34,572 nucleotides of DNA, taken from assembly GCA_020072965.1 (NCBI GenBank), contig JAIQFY010000059.1, positions 1 through 34,572 of the forward strand, written 5' to 3'. Below, piece after piece: positions 8,705 to 17,489 of the stretch. Under the pieces are notes generated by a model. That model saw nothing but the letters and a program-made list of their open reading frames with translations, was not told the origin of the DNA and ran no database searches. The DNA is from Terriglobia bacterium (GTDB lineage: Bacteria > Acidobacteriota > Terriglobia > JAIQFV01). How positions within the stretch are numbered: the first letter of the stretch is position 1; each line of letters starts with the position of its first letter. The position numbers and the translations under genes are program-made.

Positions 8705-10096
8705 ATGTGGCACGTATTTCGACAATACCTCGCTTTTCGAAAGTTTGGAACTATCGCCATTGAGCATATGGCCCTGGTGTGCTGCGTCCTGGGCGCCATC
8801 CAGATCCGCCTGCTTCAGGAGCATTATTCCTTCAGTGAGTTTGAGTACCCCTTTCTCAAGGCCGTCGTGTTTGGCCTGGTCTTCCAGTACTGCATGCATT
8901 TGAGAGACGTCTACGATTTTCGCAAGACCTATTCCAGCGCCCACTTCTTCGGAAGACTGGCTCAAGCGCTCCTGGCCGCCACCGTTGTGCTCAGCATCCT
9001 CTACTATATCTTTCCTGCCTCCAGCCTGGAGCGGAGCGTCTTCGTCCTGAGCCTTCTTCTGGGTTCGGTATTCCTGACGCTGTGGCATGTTCTGCTTCGA
9101 TTCTATTTTGACGTCCGGACTCCGCGCACCAATCTCCTCGTGATTGGGACCGGCCGGTTGGCTCGAGAGATGGTCTCCGAGATCCTGCGTCACCCGGAAA
9201 TGGGAATGAAGGTCTGTGGTTTTGTCGATGACGATCCTTCACTGCTCAATGTTTCGGTGGTGAACCCCAAGGTGGTCGGCGCCTCAGCGGATCTGCCCAA
9301 AGTCGTCAACGACTATGGGGTGGATCAAATTGTTGTAGAACTGGAAGACCGCCGCGGGAAGCTCCCTATCCACGAGCTGCTTTCGATGAAAATGCGCGGG
9401 GTGGGAATAGAGGAAGCCACCAGCCTTTACGAGAAGGTGACGGGAAAGATTGCGCTCGAAAACCTCAAGCCCAGTTGGATGATTTTTAACACCGGGTTCA
9501 GCGCCTCCCGGAGCATGCTGGTCCATAAGCGGATTCTTTCAGTGGTCCTCTCCTCATTGCTCCTCCTGGTGTTTAGTCCGGTCATCCTGCTGATTATGGC
9601 TCTGATCAAGCTGGACTCGAAGGGTCCGATCTTCTTCGGCCAGGAACGGGTGGGGCAGGAAGATAAAATCTTCACGCTGTGGAAATTCCGTTCCATGCGG
9701 GACAAGGCGGAGCAGGAATCCGGCCCTGTATGGGCGTCTGCCAATGACAATCGTGTCACGCGGGTGGGGAAGATCTTGCGGCGAACAAGATTGGACGAGC
9801 TGCCGCAGCTCTGGAACGTGCTGCGAGGCGACATGAGTCTGGTCGGCCCGCGTCCGGAGCGTCCCTGCTTTATTAAAGAGCTGGCGGCGTTGATCCCCTT
9901 CTACAATCTCCGGCACTCCGTCAAACCCGGCGTGACGGGCTGGGCGCAAATCAATTATCGCTACGGGAGCTCGGTGCGGGACGCCGTCGAAAAGCTCCAG
10001 TACGACCTCTTCTACATCAAGCACATGTCCTGGCTGCTGGATTTCGTGATCGTGTTTGAGACCGTGAAAACGGTCCTGGTCCGGAGAGGATCGTAA
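8705..10096 (+). CDS. Undecaprenyl-phosphate sugar phosphotransferase, TIGR03013-like (WbaP/EpsE type)
   Basis: A 463-residue polyprenol phosphate sugar-1-phosphate transferase that starts the repeat unit on the lipid carrier. The N-terminal half has four or five membrane segments (about 15-135), then a Rossmann-like region (NLLVIGTGRLAREMV, about 143-157). The C-terminal catalytic domain follows a membrane hairpin at 276-301 and contains FGQERVGQ, FTLWKFRSMR and TRLDELPQLWNVLRGD, ending in LVGPRPE (to 385). LKPSWMIFNTGF (254-265) is typical of TIGR03013 proteins in XrtA EPS loci. The open frame begins earlier at 8597, inside the kinase gene; the ATG at 8705 is the sensible start. It is the last gene of the first tight cluster. 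Confidence 0.92.
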   Translation: MWHVFRQYLAFRKFGTIAIEHMALVCCVLGAIQIRLLQEHYSFSEFEYPFLKAVVFGLVFQYCMHLRDVYDFRKTYSSAHFFGRLAQALLAATVVLSILYYIFPASSLERSVFVLSLLLGSVFLTLWHVLLRFYFDVRTPRTNLLVIGTGRLAREMVSEILRHPEMGMKVCGFVDDDPSLLNVSVVNPKVVGASADLPKVVNDYGVDQIVVELEDRRGKLPIHELLSMKMRGVGIEEATSLYEKVTGKIALENLKPSWMIFNTGFSASRSMLVHKRILSVVLSSLLLLVFSPVILLIMALIKLDSKGPIFFGQERVGQEDKIFTLWKFRSMRDKAEQESGPVWASANDNRVTRVGKILRRTRLDELPQLWNVLRGDMSLVGPRPERPCFIKELAALIPFYNLRHSVKPGVTGWAQINYRYGSSVRDAVEKLQYDLFYIKHMSWLLDFVIVFETVKTVLVRRGS

Positions 10097-10606
10097 ATTC
10101 GCGGTGTTTGATACTGTTGAGAACAAGCCCGTTTGATTTCGGATTGCGGATTTCGGATTGCGGATTTGGGAATTGAACATCGGTTTTTGTACTCGTCAAC
10201 CTGCAGTCTTCCTCCCGGTTTCAAAAAGTTCAGCTTGGCTCCATCCTGGATCGCTTGCTGATTTTTCTCTGTTTTGACGTAAGAGGATCTTGCATTTTTT
10301 GAGGGTGATCACACAGGGTGACAATTTGTGTACGTTCGATGAAGGTAAGCGGCTTTGCCGCAGTTTATTGCGGTAAGCCTTCGGCTTACCGTCAGGCTCC
10401 CCCACCTTCCCTTATTAATGGGCTTCTGTGGCCCGCCGCCTGCGGCGGCGGGCCACAGTCTCGAAAAATGGGAAGTAAAGATCGACCTTCGTTGGAAAGG
10501 CAAAGCCTTTCCACAATAATGAGCGGCAGAGCCGCAAGTCGCTGTGATTGCCGGTTTCACATTCTTTACCAGCAATCTACCATTTCATCCTCGTTAAGAT
10601 AAATCC
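10097..10606. other. Intergenic region rich in stem-loops and a 14-bp tandem repeat
   Basis: No gene. At 10135-10170 the unit GATTTCGGATTGCG is repeated twice plus a partial third copy. From 10345 to 10535 there is a run of hairpins: GCGGC-TTT-GCCGC, CGGTAAGCC-TTC-GGCTTACCG (10371-10391), a 15-bp perfect stem at 10426-10458, TGGAAAGGC-AAA-GCCTTTCCA (about 10493-10513) and GCGGC-AGA-GCCGC. None is followed by a T-run, so they do not look like terminators. They differ in sequence from the REP-like family at the window ends. Confidence 0.75.
10426..10458. repeat. Perfect 15-bp inverted repeat with 3-base loop
   Basis: Arm CTGTGGCCCGCCGCC (10426-10440), loop TGC, arm GGCGGCGGGCCACAG (10444-10458). 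A very stable hairpin on either strand, with no T-tract next to it. It belongs to the stem-loop cluster between the phosphotransferase and deacetylase genes. Confidence 0.85.
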
Positions 10607-11470
10607 ATGCTGAATGTGCTGACCATCGATGTGGAAGACTACTACCAGGTTTCGAATTTTGAACCGGTGGTGGGTTTCGAAAACTGGGGCCGATACGAGA
10701 GCCGGGTGGAGAAAAACACCCACCGGCTGCTCGATCTCCTGGATCGTCACCACACCAAGGCAACTTTTTTTGTGCTGGGATGGGTCGCCGAACAGAATTC
10801 CTCATTGGTCCGCGAGATTCACGAGCGGGGACACGAGGTGGCGTCGCACGGATATTCCCACCGGCTCGTGTACACCCAGACACCGGAACAGTTCCGCGAA
10901 GAGACGCGGCGATGCAAAGGGATTCTGGAGCAGCTCATCGGTCGATCGATTCAAGGCTACCGTGCGGCAAGCTATTCCATCACCAAAGAGAGCGCCTGGG
11001 CCCTCGACGTCTTGAGGGAAGAGGGATTTGCTTATGACTCGAGCATTTTCCCGATCCACCATGACCGCTACGGGATCTCAGACTCTCCACGGTTTTGCCA
11101 TGCCCTGGACGGGCAGTACGGGAAGGGATTGGTCGAGGTCCCGCTGTCAACCCTGCGCATCGCAGGCCAGAACGTTCCGATCGCAGGCGGTGGATATTTC
11201 CGCATCTTTCCTTATGCCATTACCCGTTGGGGAATCAGGCGGCTTAATCTCAAGGAGCACCAGCCGGCCATCGTCTACCTCCACCCGTGGGAAGTGGATC
11301 CCCGTCAGCCCCGCATTCAAGCCGGGCTGCTCTCCAGATTCCGGCATTATAGAAACCTGGATAAAACCGAATCCCGGTTGACCCGTCTGCTTCAGGGATT
11401 TCAATTCGGTCCGGTGCGGGAGATGTTGAGGGAAAAAGGACTGATGGAGCCATCCGGCACGGCCTATTGA
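10607..11470 (+). CDS. XrtA-type polysaccharide deacetylase (TIGR03006/DUF3473-like)
   Basis: A 287-residue CE4/NodB-fold deacetylase that would remove acetyl groups from N-acetyl sugars of the EPS. The metal/catalytic motifs are IDVEDYY (7-13), SHGYSH (80-85, H81 and H85) and GYRAAS (117-122). ATFFVLGWV (52-60) is the usual strand after motif 1. The C-terminal extension with GGGYFR (194-199) and YLHPWEVD (224-231) is the DUF3473 hallmark of deacetylases in PEP-CTERM/XrtA loci. No signal peptide is seen, as is usual for this subfamily. It follows a 510-base repeat-rich gap and has no strong ribosome site. All catalytic residues appear present. Confidence 0.93.
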   Translation: MLNVLTIDVEDYYQVSNFEPVVGFENWGRYESRVEKNTHRLLDLLDRHHTKATFFVLGWVAEQNSSLVREIHERGHEVASHGYSHRLVYTQTPEQFREETRRCKGILEQLIGRSIQGYRAASYSITKESAWALDVLREEGFAYDSSIFPIHHDRYGISDSPRFCHALDGQYGKGLVEVPLSTLRIAGQNVPIAGGGYFRIFPYAITRWGIRRLNLKEHQPAIVYLHPWEVDPRQPRIQAGLLSRFRHYRNLDKTESRLTRLLQGFQFGPVREMLREKGLMEPSGTAY

Positions 11471-11825
11471 GGACAATCGAAAGAACGACGCGAGCAATGA
11501 GTTTGATGAGGACTTGCGCCTTTGTCATAAGGCCCGGAGGGCTGTCAGAATGTGGCCCCACCTGAGTCCCGTCCGCCGTAGGCGGAGGACGAGGGTGGGG
11601 TAGGAATGTACTGACCGCCAAAGCCGCGGAGCGGCGACAGAATCATTTCATATACCTTCGGTGATTCTTTCGCCCCGCAAGCGGGGCTCTGACCTTTTAT
11701 TAACCGGTACCCCACCCTTGCTCCGCAAGGAACGCGGAGCTTCAGGTGGGGCCACATTCTGACAGCCCTCCGGGCTTCTTGGCGCCTCCTTGGCGCCCTT
11801 TGCGGTTGATTGGGTTTCCCATCTT
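11471..11825. other. Intergenic region mostly filled by an inverted-repeat element
   Basis: No gene. Most of the gap is the 244-base palindromic element at 11532-11775. The rest is a short direct repeat, TTGGCGCCTCCTTGGCGCC, just before the glycosyltransferase start. Confidence 0.7.
11532..11775. repeat. MITE-like element with perfect 34-bp terminal inverted repeats
   Basis: The left arm (11532-11565, beginning GCCCGGAGGGCTGTCAGAAT) is an exact reverse complement of the right arm (11742-11775). The 176 bases between hold further hairpins: GCCGC-GGA-GCGGC, GAATCA/TGATTC enclosing about 16 bases, GCCCCGC-AA-GCGGGGC (11672-11687), and GGGTGGGGTA paired with TACCCCACCC. It has no open frame of its own. 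No clear target-site duplication is seen. Sequence relatives without the left arm occur at 20571-20781 and 22109-22306. It may be a non-autonomous mobile element or a complex intergenic palindrome. Confidence 0.8.
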
Positions 11826-12974
11826 ATGGACATTCTCCGATATCTGTTTTGGATCTTTCTCGCGGTCATCGCCTATGTCTACATCGGGTATCCGCTGCTC
11901 GTTTTTCTGTTATCAAAGATATTCTCGAAAGAAGTTCGAAAGGCCCCATTTGAACCGACCGTTTCGATTCTGATTTCCGCTTACAATGAGGCGGAGCACA
12001 TCGGCATAACCCTGGAGAACAAGCTGGCCCTCGATTATCCCGGAGACAAGATGGAAATCCTCGTCATCTCCGATGGCTCCACCGACGGCACAGATGACGT
12101 GGTGGGACAGTATTCAGAGCGGGGTGTCCGATTCTTCCGAGAGGAACCGAGAAGGGGCAAAACCGCCGCCCTGAATTTCGCGGTCCCCCAGGCAACGGGT
12201 GAAATCCTGGTGTTTTCAGACGCCAACTCCATTTACGAAAGAGGGGCGGTTCGAAACCTGGTGAAGAACTTCAGTGATCCCAAGGTCGGATACGTGACCG
12301 GAAAGATGATTTACGCCAACCCGGACGGGACGGTTTCGGGCGAAGGGTGTTCCACCTACATGAAGTACGAAAACTTCATCCGACGATGCGAGACGAGAGT
12401 CGGCTCGATCGTGGGGGTCGACGGCGGGATTGATGCCGTGCGGAGATCGCTATACCAGCCGATGCGGCCCGATCTTCTGCCCGATTTTGTGCTTCCGCTC
12501 CGGGTGGTGGAGCAGGGATTCCGTGTGGTGTACGAGCCGGAAGCGATTTTGCGGGAAGAGGCGCTGGCCTCCTCCGCCGACGAGTACAGGATGCGGGTCC
12601 GCGTTTCGTTGCGGGCCTTCTGGGCACTCCATGAAATGAAACAACTTTTGAATGTCTTTGCTCATGGTTTTTACAGCATTCAGTTAGGGTCCCACAAGAT
12701 CCTCCGTTATCTCGCCTTTGTCTTTGTGGGGATCGTATACATGTTAAATTTGGGCCTGTTGGTCGATGGGCCTTTGTACCAGGCTCTTTTTGCACTCCAG
12801 ACCCTTTTCTACATCTGCTCTGCTCTGGGTTACTACACTCAACGGAGGGGTAAAGGGCCCAGGCTTTTAGGCGTGCCTTTCTATTTCATTCTGGTTAATG
12901 TGGCCAGTGCGCATGCGTTTCTGAAATTTCTGAAAGGAACCCGGCAGGCGGTGTGGAGCCCGCGGACGGGTTGA
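11826..12974 (+). CDS. Membrane glycosyltransferase, GT2 family
   Basis: A 382-residue inverting transferase anchored in the inner membrane that would extend the EPS unit. There is an N-terminal membrane segment (about 5-30). The GT-A domain shows ISAYNEAEHI (50-59), ISDGSTDGTDD (81-91), GKTAALNFAV (111-120) and the DxD-like SDANS (131-135). GVDGGIDAVRRSLY (197-210), a likely base region LPDFVLPL (218-225) and RVRVSLRAFWAL (257-268, similar to the R/QxxRW motif) follow. Two or three C-terminal membrane segments lie at about 285-360. The frame is open from a TTG at 11790, but the ATG at 11826 starts the membrane segment and is preferred; neither has a clear ribosome site. It ends four bases before the next gene. 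Confidence 0.88.
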   Translation: MDILRYLFWIFLAVIAYVYIGYPLLVFLLSKIFSKEVRKAPFEPTVSILISAYNEAEHIGITLENKLALDYPGDKMEILVISDGSTDGTDDVVGQYSERGVRFFREEPRRGKTAALNFAVPQATGEILVFSDANSIYERGAVRNLVKNFSDPKVGYVTGKMIYANPDGTVSGEGCSTYMKYENFIRRCETRVGSIVGVDGGIDAVRRSLYQPMRPDLLPDFVLPLRVVEQGFRVVYEPEAILREEALASSADEYRMRVRVSLRAFWALHEMKQLLNVFAHGFYSIQLGSHKILRYLAFVFVGIVYMLNLGLLVDGPLYQALFALQTLFYICSALGYYTQRRGKGPRLLGVPFYFILVNVASAHAFLKFLKGTRQAVWSPRTG

Positions 12975-12978
12975 CGCG

Positions 12979-13971
12979 ATGGACTTTCGTGGACTACTGA
13001 GAAGGGCGTGGCAACGGGGCGCCCCATTCTTTAAGGGATCCCTTTCCCGGCAGCGGGGGCCTCACGACATCCTCGTCCTCATGTACCATGAGGTCCTAAA
13101 GGATGCGGAGGAGATTGAGGCCTGGACGGTGGTCAGGGAAAGCGCCTTCCGTGAGCAGATGGAATACCTGAGCCACCATTACAAAATCGTTGCTTTGGAC
13201 GAGGCGCTTCAAGGAATGAACTCTCCCCGGGGAAAAAGAGAAGGCCTCGCCGTCGTGACCTTCGATGATGGCTATTCCGGCAACTACCGGACTATGCTGC
13301 CGATTATTGAATCGATGAAGATCCCGGTCACGGTCTTTGTCGCGACCGGCGCGGTTCAAACTCAAACCCGGTACTGGTATGATCGCCTGATCCTGGCGCT
13401 TCAACCCGGCAGCACTGGGACCGTCACCATCAATCTGAAGGAATTCGGTTTGAAAAAATATTCGCTGGGTCCAAAGGATCGGGAAGAGGCGGGATGGACC
13501 GGAATTCAGAGGCTGTTGACTGATCTCAAGACCCTTTCCCCGGCCTCAAGAGAAAAGGCCGTGGCATCGGTGCTCAGCCAGGCGAACGGCCGTTCTCACG
13601 AGACGCCCGGGATTCTTTCGCCCTTGTCAGTGGATGACTTGAAGGCATTGGCCGCGTCGCCCTGGGTCACCCTCGGGGCCCACTCTCATTGTCACAACCT
13701 CCTGGTCCAACTCAGCAGGGAGCAGATGTCAAAAAGTATTCAGACCTCCAAATCGCTTCTGGAGGATTGGACCGGGCGACAGGTCACTCATTTCGCCTAT
13801 CCCAATGGAGATTACAACGCGGAGGTCATGGAGTGCGTCCGCAGGGCCGGGTTTGCCTCCGCGATGGCCATCCACCCTCGCGCCTGGAATGAATCAGATT
13901 CCGTGTATGCCATCCCCCGGTTGGGTGTCGGCCGGTATGACTCGACGGAGTCTTTCAAGGCAATGTTGTGA
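12979..13971 (+). CDS. Polysaccharide deacetylase, CE4/NodB family (second copy type)
   Basis: A 330-residue NodB-fold hydrolase distinct from the DUF3473-type enzyme upstream. Its motifs are TFDDGY (94-99), HSHCHN (235-240) and FAYPNGDYN (272-280). MYHEV (35-39) is the usual opening strand. A long insertion (about 128-215) separates motifs 1 and 2, as in deacetylases that have a lid between them. No signal peptide or membrane segment is obvious, so it probably acts on lipid-linked or nucleotide sugars in the cytoplasm. It begins four bases after the GT2 stop and overlaps the next start by GTGA, so it is likely translated with both neighbours. Confidence 0.9.
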   Translation: MDFRGLLRRAWQRGAPFFKGSLSRQRGPHDILVLMYHEVLKDAEEIEAWTVVRESAFREQMEYLSHHYKIVALDEALQGMNSPRGKREGLAVVTFDDGYSGNYRTMLPIIESMKIPVTVFVATGAVQTQTRYWYDRLILALQPGSTGTVTINLKEFGLKKYSLGPKDREEAGWTGIQRLLTDLKTLSPASREKAVASVLSQANGRSHETPGILSPLSVDDLKALAASPWVTLGAHSHCHNLLVQLSREQMSKSIQTSKSLLEDWTGRQVTHFAYPNGDYNAEVMECVRRAGFASAMAIHPRAWNESDSVYAIPRLGVGRYDSTESFKAML

Positions 13972-15101
13972 ATGACATGCGAAATGCCCCTATCAAGGTG
14001 ATCTATCTGATGGATTTTCTGGGTGGCTCCGGAGGAGGGACCGAAAATCAGTTGCTTCAGCTCATCAACCGCCTCGACCGGGGTCGGTTCGATCCCTCCC
14101 TGCGCGTATTTCGTTCGACACCCTTTGTCGAGGAGAAAGCATTCCCCTTTCCCGTGAAAGTCCTGAATATTCCCAACCTGCTGCGCTGGAATACCCTGAA
14201 ACAACTCCTGCGCTTGAAGGATTTCATCCGCGAGTCGGACACAAAGATCGTTCATATCCTTTTTAACGACGCCTCCATCGTGGCTCCCTTCTTTTGCAAG
14301 ATGGGAGGGGCCAGGGTGATTGTGGCCAGGCGGGACATGGGTTTTTGGTATGATTGGAGCAACCTCGCCCTGCTGCGCCTCAGTAACCTGTGCATCGATC
14401 GGTTGGTGGCGAACAGCGAGGCGGTCCGCAAAAACGCCATTCGCAAAGAAGGTATATCGTCTAAAAAGAGCCTGGTCATCTTCAACGGACACGACCGTGA
14501 GCGGTTTGAGGCACCGCCCTCTTCTGATTTCCGGGGGGCGATCGGAATCGGAAGGGACGATCCCATCGTTGGCATGGTGGGCAGGTTGACGACGATCAAG
14601 CGGCAGAGCGATTTGATTCGAGCATACAAGATTGTTCAGGAAAGTCATCCTCACCTGCATCTTGTGTTTATTGGCGACGATCGAGAAAAGAGCTCGTTGA
14701 TGGAGTTAGCGCGAACACTTGGCCTCCTTGAAAGGGTTCATTTCCTGGGGAGCGTTCAAGAGACCATCCCGATCATCAAACATTTCACCGTCGGTGTTCA
14801 TTGTTCCGAGTCTGAAGGACTTTCAAATGCCGTCATCGAATACATGGGCTGTGGGAAGCCGGTCGTCTGCACCCGGGCCGGAGGAAATCCGGAACTGGTG
14901 GAAGACGGGCATAACGGTTACCTGGTCGAAGTGGGCGACGTCGAGGGGCTGGCCGACCGGATCATTCGAGTGTTGTCCGATCCTTCACTCGCCCGCGAGA
15001 TAGGGTTGCGTGCGCAGAAGCGCATTTTTGAGGAATTCTCGGTGGATCGGATGGCGAACGCTTACATGAAGCTGTATGAAGATTTGGCGAACGGAGCTTA
15101 G
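13968..15101 (+). CDS. Glycosyltransferase, GT4 family
   Basis: A 377-residue GT-B fold retaining transferase. The N-terminal acceptor loop is FLGGSGGGTENQLLQL. The C-terminal donor domain begins at VGMVGRLTTIKRQSDLI and carries the E-x7-E signature in ESEGLSNAVIEYMGCGKPVV, then TRAGGNPELVEDGHNGYLV. The GTG start at 13968 overlaps the previous stop (GTGA) and has AAGG seven bases upstream; an ATG three codons later is the alternative. It closes a three-gene translationally coupled group (GT2, deacetylase, GT4). The sugar specificity cannot be told. Confidence 0.9.
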   Translation: MNDMRNAPIKVIYLMDFLGGSGGGTENQLLQLINRLDRGRFDPSLRVFRSTPFVEEKAFPFPVKVLNIPNLLRWNTLKQLLRLKDFIRESDTKIVHILFNDASIVAPFFCKMGGARVIVARRDMGFWYDWSNLALLRLSNLCIDRLVANSEAVRKNAIRKEGISSKKSLVIFNGHDRERFEAPPSSDFRGAIGIGRDDPIVGMVGRLTTIKRQSDLIRAYKIVQESHPHLHLVFIGDDREKSSLMELARTLGLLERVHFLGSVQETIPIIKHFTVGVHCSESEGLSNAVIEYMGCGKPVVCTRAGGNPELVEDGHNGYLVEVGDVEGLADRIIRVLSDPSLAREIGLRAQKRIFEEFSVDRMANAYMKLYEDLANGA

Positions 15102-15934
15102 GGGTGATGGATCGAGCCCGGTCCGGTGTTCGGGTGCCGCAGGCCTTTGGTTTATGACAGGTATGCTGGAGGTGGGGTGCCGCAGACATGTGTTTTGTGC
15201 ATGTCTGCGATGGAAGCCTCTTGAGGTCTCGGTCGTCGGAGTGGCCCAGACATACGTTTTGTGCGTGTCTGCGCTGGAAGGCGCATGAAGCCTCGGTCGC
15301 GGATATGGAAAAACGGAAGGGGAAGCGCAGGGATGATCGATTCTGTCCGGGAGTTCCCTTGGGGCATGTGGAAACGGCAGCGCCAACGTCGCTGCGTCTC
15401 AAAGCCCAACGTTGTCCCGATCTTCGGGGCTACGTTGGGAACCTGGGCCCGCCATGCTTTCACAACCCCGATGGGGTTGTGGCCGACGGGCCACGCGGAC
15501 CCAGCGTAGGCCGCAAGGCGGCCAACGCTGGGCTCCGTTCCTCAGCGCCTTCGGCGCAGGCAAGGACCTTCCCTGCGAATGTTGGGTGCCGCAGACATGT
15601 CCGCGAGGAGAGGGACGAGAGGTTTCAGTCGTGGGTTTGGATGTACAAGAGGTCAAACGCAGGCATGTCCGCCGCGGCGGACACGCTTGCGAGGGAAGAC
15701 CCACGAAGTCTCGGTAGTTGGGTTGGAAGAACTGGAGAGGGAAGCGCAGGCATACCTGCGGCACCCGGCATTAAATCAAAGTTGAAGGCGTTGGTGTGCG
15801 GGAGCAATGAGGCAGTGCTACCGGGAAAACAACCGATGCAATCGAGAGAAAGGCACCCCGAGTCTCGCGGTCGTCTGGATTGAAGCCATGCATGTATGAT
15901 CCTGAAAGCTTAAATTAGAAATAAGGAGGAGTGC
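15102..15934. repeat. Hairpin-rich intergenic region (third repeat family)
   Basis: About 830 bases without a credible gene; the open frames here are repeat translations. Two related stems occur near the start: CGCAGACATG paired with CATGTCTGCG (15181-15209) and a CAGACATACG/CGTGTCTG version (15247-15272), both with TTTTGTG in the loop and TGGAAG after. Further on are ACAACCCC-GAT-GGGGTTGT (15462-15480), a long stem at about 15500-15532 (CCAGCGT with ACGCTGG around GGCCGC/GCGGCC), GCGCCTTCGGCGC and TGTCCGCCGCGGCGGACA. AAGGAGGA at 15923-15930 is the ribosome site of the next gene. Confidence 0.7.
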
Positions 15935-17434
15935 ATGGTGAATGAGAACGGACTTCGGGTGCTGCTGAAGCACTTCGTCGTCTACGGCGCAGGATTTGTT
16001 CTGTTAAACGCAGTAGGCTTCTTCCTTATTCCCATTTACGCGCGGTACTTATCAACGGGAGAGTATGGAATCCTCGAGGTCCTGAGTCGGTGCTTGGATG
16101 TAGCGGTCATCATTTCTGCTTCTTTCCTCGGCATCACCAGCATCAGTTTCTATTCTCAGGAGAAAGATGAGAGACGAAAGAAATCAGTCATATCAACGGC
16201 GATTATTACCCTTTTTTGTTCCTCTGTGATTGGCTTGGTTGTATTTCTGATGGCAGCGAACTCCCTCAACCGATATTTTTTCGGTAATCAAGGTTATCTT
16301 CCCTTATTCTGGATGACAGGATTCATCCTGTTGGCTGAATTGAATTCCACTGTCCCTATGGCTTTTCTTCAGGCCCGCATGCAGTCCAGATTGTATATTC
16401 TAATTTCAATAATCAAGTTCCTGGTCGTTATTGGTCTTACGGTCGTGGCGGTTGTGGTTTTGAAACAAGGCGTCAAGGGGGTCATATTCTGCAATATGGT
16501 AACTGGGATCCTATTCGCCGGCATCCTGATGGGATACACCTTGTCTAAGACGGGCCATGGGTTTGACCTGGGCCTGTTCAAAGGTATGTTACGGTTTGGA
16601 TTGCCATTTGTCCCGGGTTCTGCTTTTCTTTTTGTGTTGAACAACGGGGACCGATTTTTTATTTCCCGACTACTCGATAACTCCACTTTGGGCGTCTATG
16701 CCCTGGGCTACAAGATTGGATTGGTGGTGGCAACCTTTGTGCTGGGACCCTTCTTAAAAGTGTGGGGCCCGTTCATGTTCAAGTTGGATGAGGACTCAGA
16801 TTCCCGTAAGTCATTTGGAAGGTATTTTTTATATTTTACAATTGCTTATTGCATCACAGCCCTGCCGCTCGCGATTTTCTCAAGAGAGATCTTCAGAATA
16901 ATATCGGCTAAGGGCTATTGGGATGGATACAGGGTGGTTCCTTATGTCCTGGTAGCTTACCTGTTCTGGTCAATCGCGGCCTTCTTTGACAGTGGCTTTT
17001 ACATTACACGGAAAACAATTTACAAGCCGCTCATTTTGGGGAGTGCCGCGGTGCTGGCCTTCATACTGTATTGGACACTCATCCCCACTTTTGGGATGAT
17101 GGGGGCAGCATACGCCACGGTGATTTGTTTTGCGGTTTTTTCTGGCTTGACCTGGTTTTTCGCCGACCGTATCTACCCCGTGAATTATCCCCTGGGGAAG
17201 TTCGTCTATGTCCTTGGACTCGGAATAGCGCTTTATCTCATTGGGATCACATTCCTCGCGGGGCTGAGCCCCTGGCTGCAGGTGATCCTGAAGTGTGTCC
17301 TGGCACTGGTTTACCCGGGCCTGATCGTTGCATCCCGGGTGCTGGACAAAGGCGATTTGGTTGCTGCAAGGCTCTATGTCATTACGATGTGGGGAAGGAT
17401 TACTCGAAGCGGTGATTCTGTTCCTGCGAGCTAA
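15935..17434 (+). CDS. Wzx-type lipid-linked polysaccharide flippase
   Basis: A 499-residue polytopic protein of the MATE/MVF/MurJ-like PST superfamily that flips undecaprenyl-linked repeat units across the inner membrane. The first segment has the family pattern (VVYGAGFVLLNAVGFFLIPIYARYLSTGEYGILEV). About twelve to fourteen hydrophobic segments span the whole protein, separated by short basic loops. LNNGDRFFISRLLDNSTLGVYALGYKIG is the conserved central stretch. The ATG start has a strong AAGGAGGA four bases upstream, the best ribosome site in the locus, after a long repeat-rich gap; this suggests a new transcription unit. The gene reads as more AT-rich than the export module, a possible sign of separate origin. 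Confidence 0.92.
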   Translation: MVNENGLRVLLKHFVVYGAGFVLLNAVGFFLIPIYARYLSTGEYGILEVLSRCLDVAVIISASFLGITSISFYSQEKDERRKKSVISTAIITLFCSSVIGLVVFLMAANSLNRYFFGNQGYLPLFWMTGFILLAELNSTVPMAFLQARMQSRLYILISIIKFLVVIGLTVVAVVVLKQGVKGVIFCNMVTGILFAGILMGYTLSKTGHGFDLGLFKGMLRFGLPFVPGSAFLFVLNNGDRFFISRLLDNSTLGVYALGYKIGLVVATFVLGPFLKVWGPFMFKLDEDSDSRKSFGRYFLYFTIAYCITALPLAIFSREIFRIISAKGYWDGYRVVPYVLVAYLFWSIAAFFDSGFYITRKTIYKPLILGSAAVLAFILYWTLIPTFGMMGAAYATVICFAVFSGLTWFFADRIYPVNYPLGKFVYVLGLGIALYLIGITFLAGLSPWLQVILKCVLALVYPGLIVASRVLDKGDLVAARLYVITMWGRITRSGDSVPAS

Positions 17435-17489
17435 CTTTATTGGCTTCGGCCGACCACAACACTATGCGGAATGAAACCGAGGTGGAAAC

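Noticed and set aside
10426-10458. Strong hairpin as terminator of the export module
   Set aside because: No T-tract on either side, and it is one of several similar stems in the gap.
15188-15883. 231-codon plus-strand frame between the GT4 and flippase genes
   Set aside because: It reads through several perfect hairpins, has no family resemblance, and competing frames of similar length exist on both strands.
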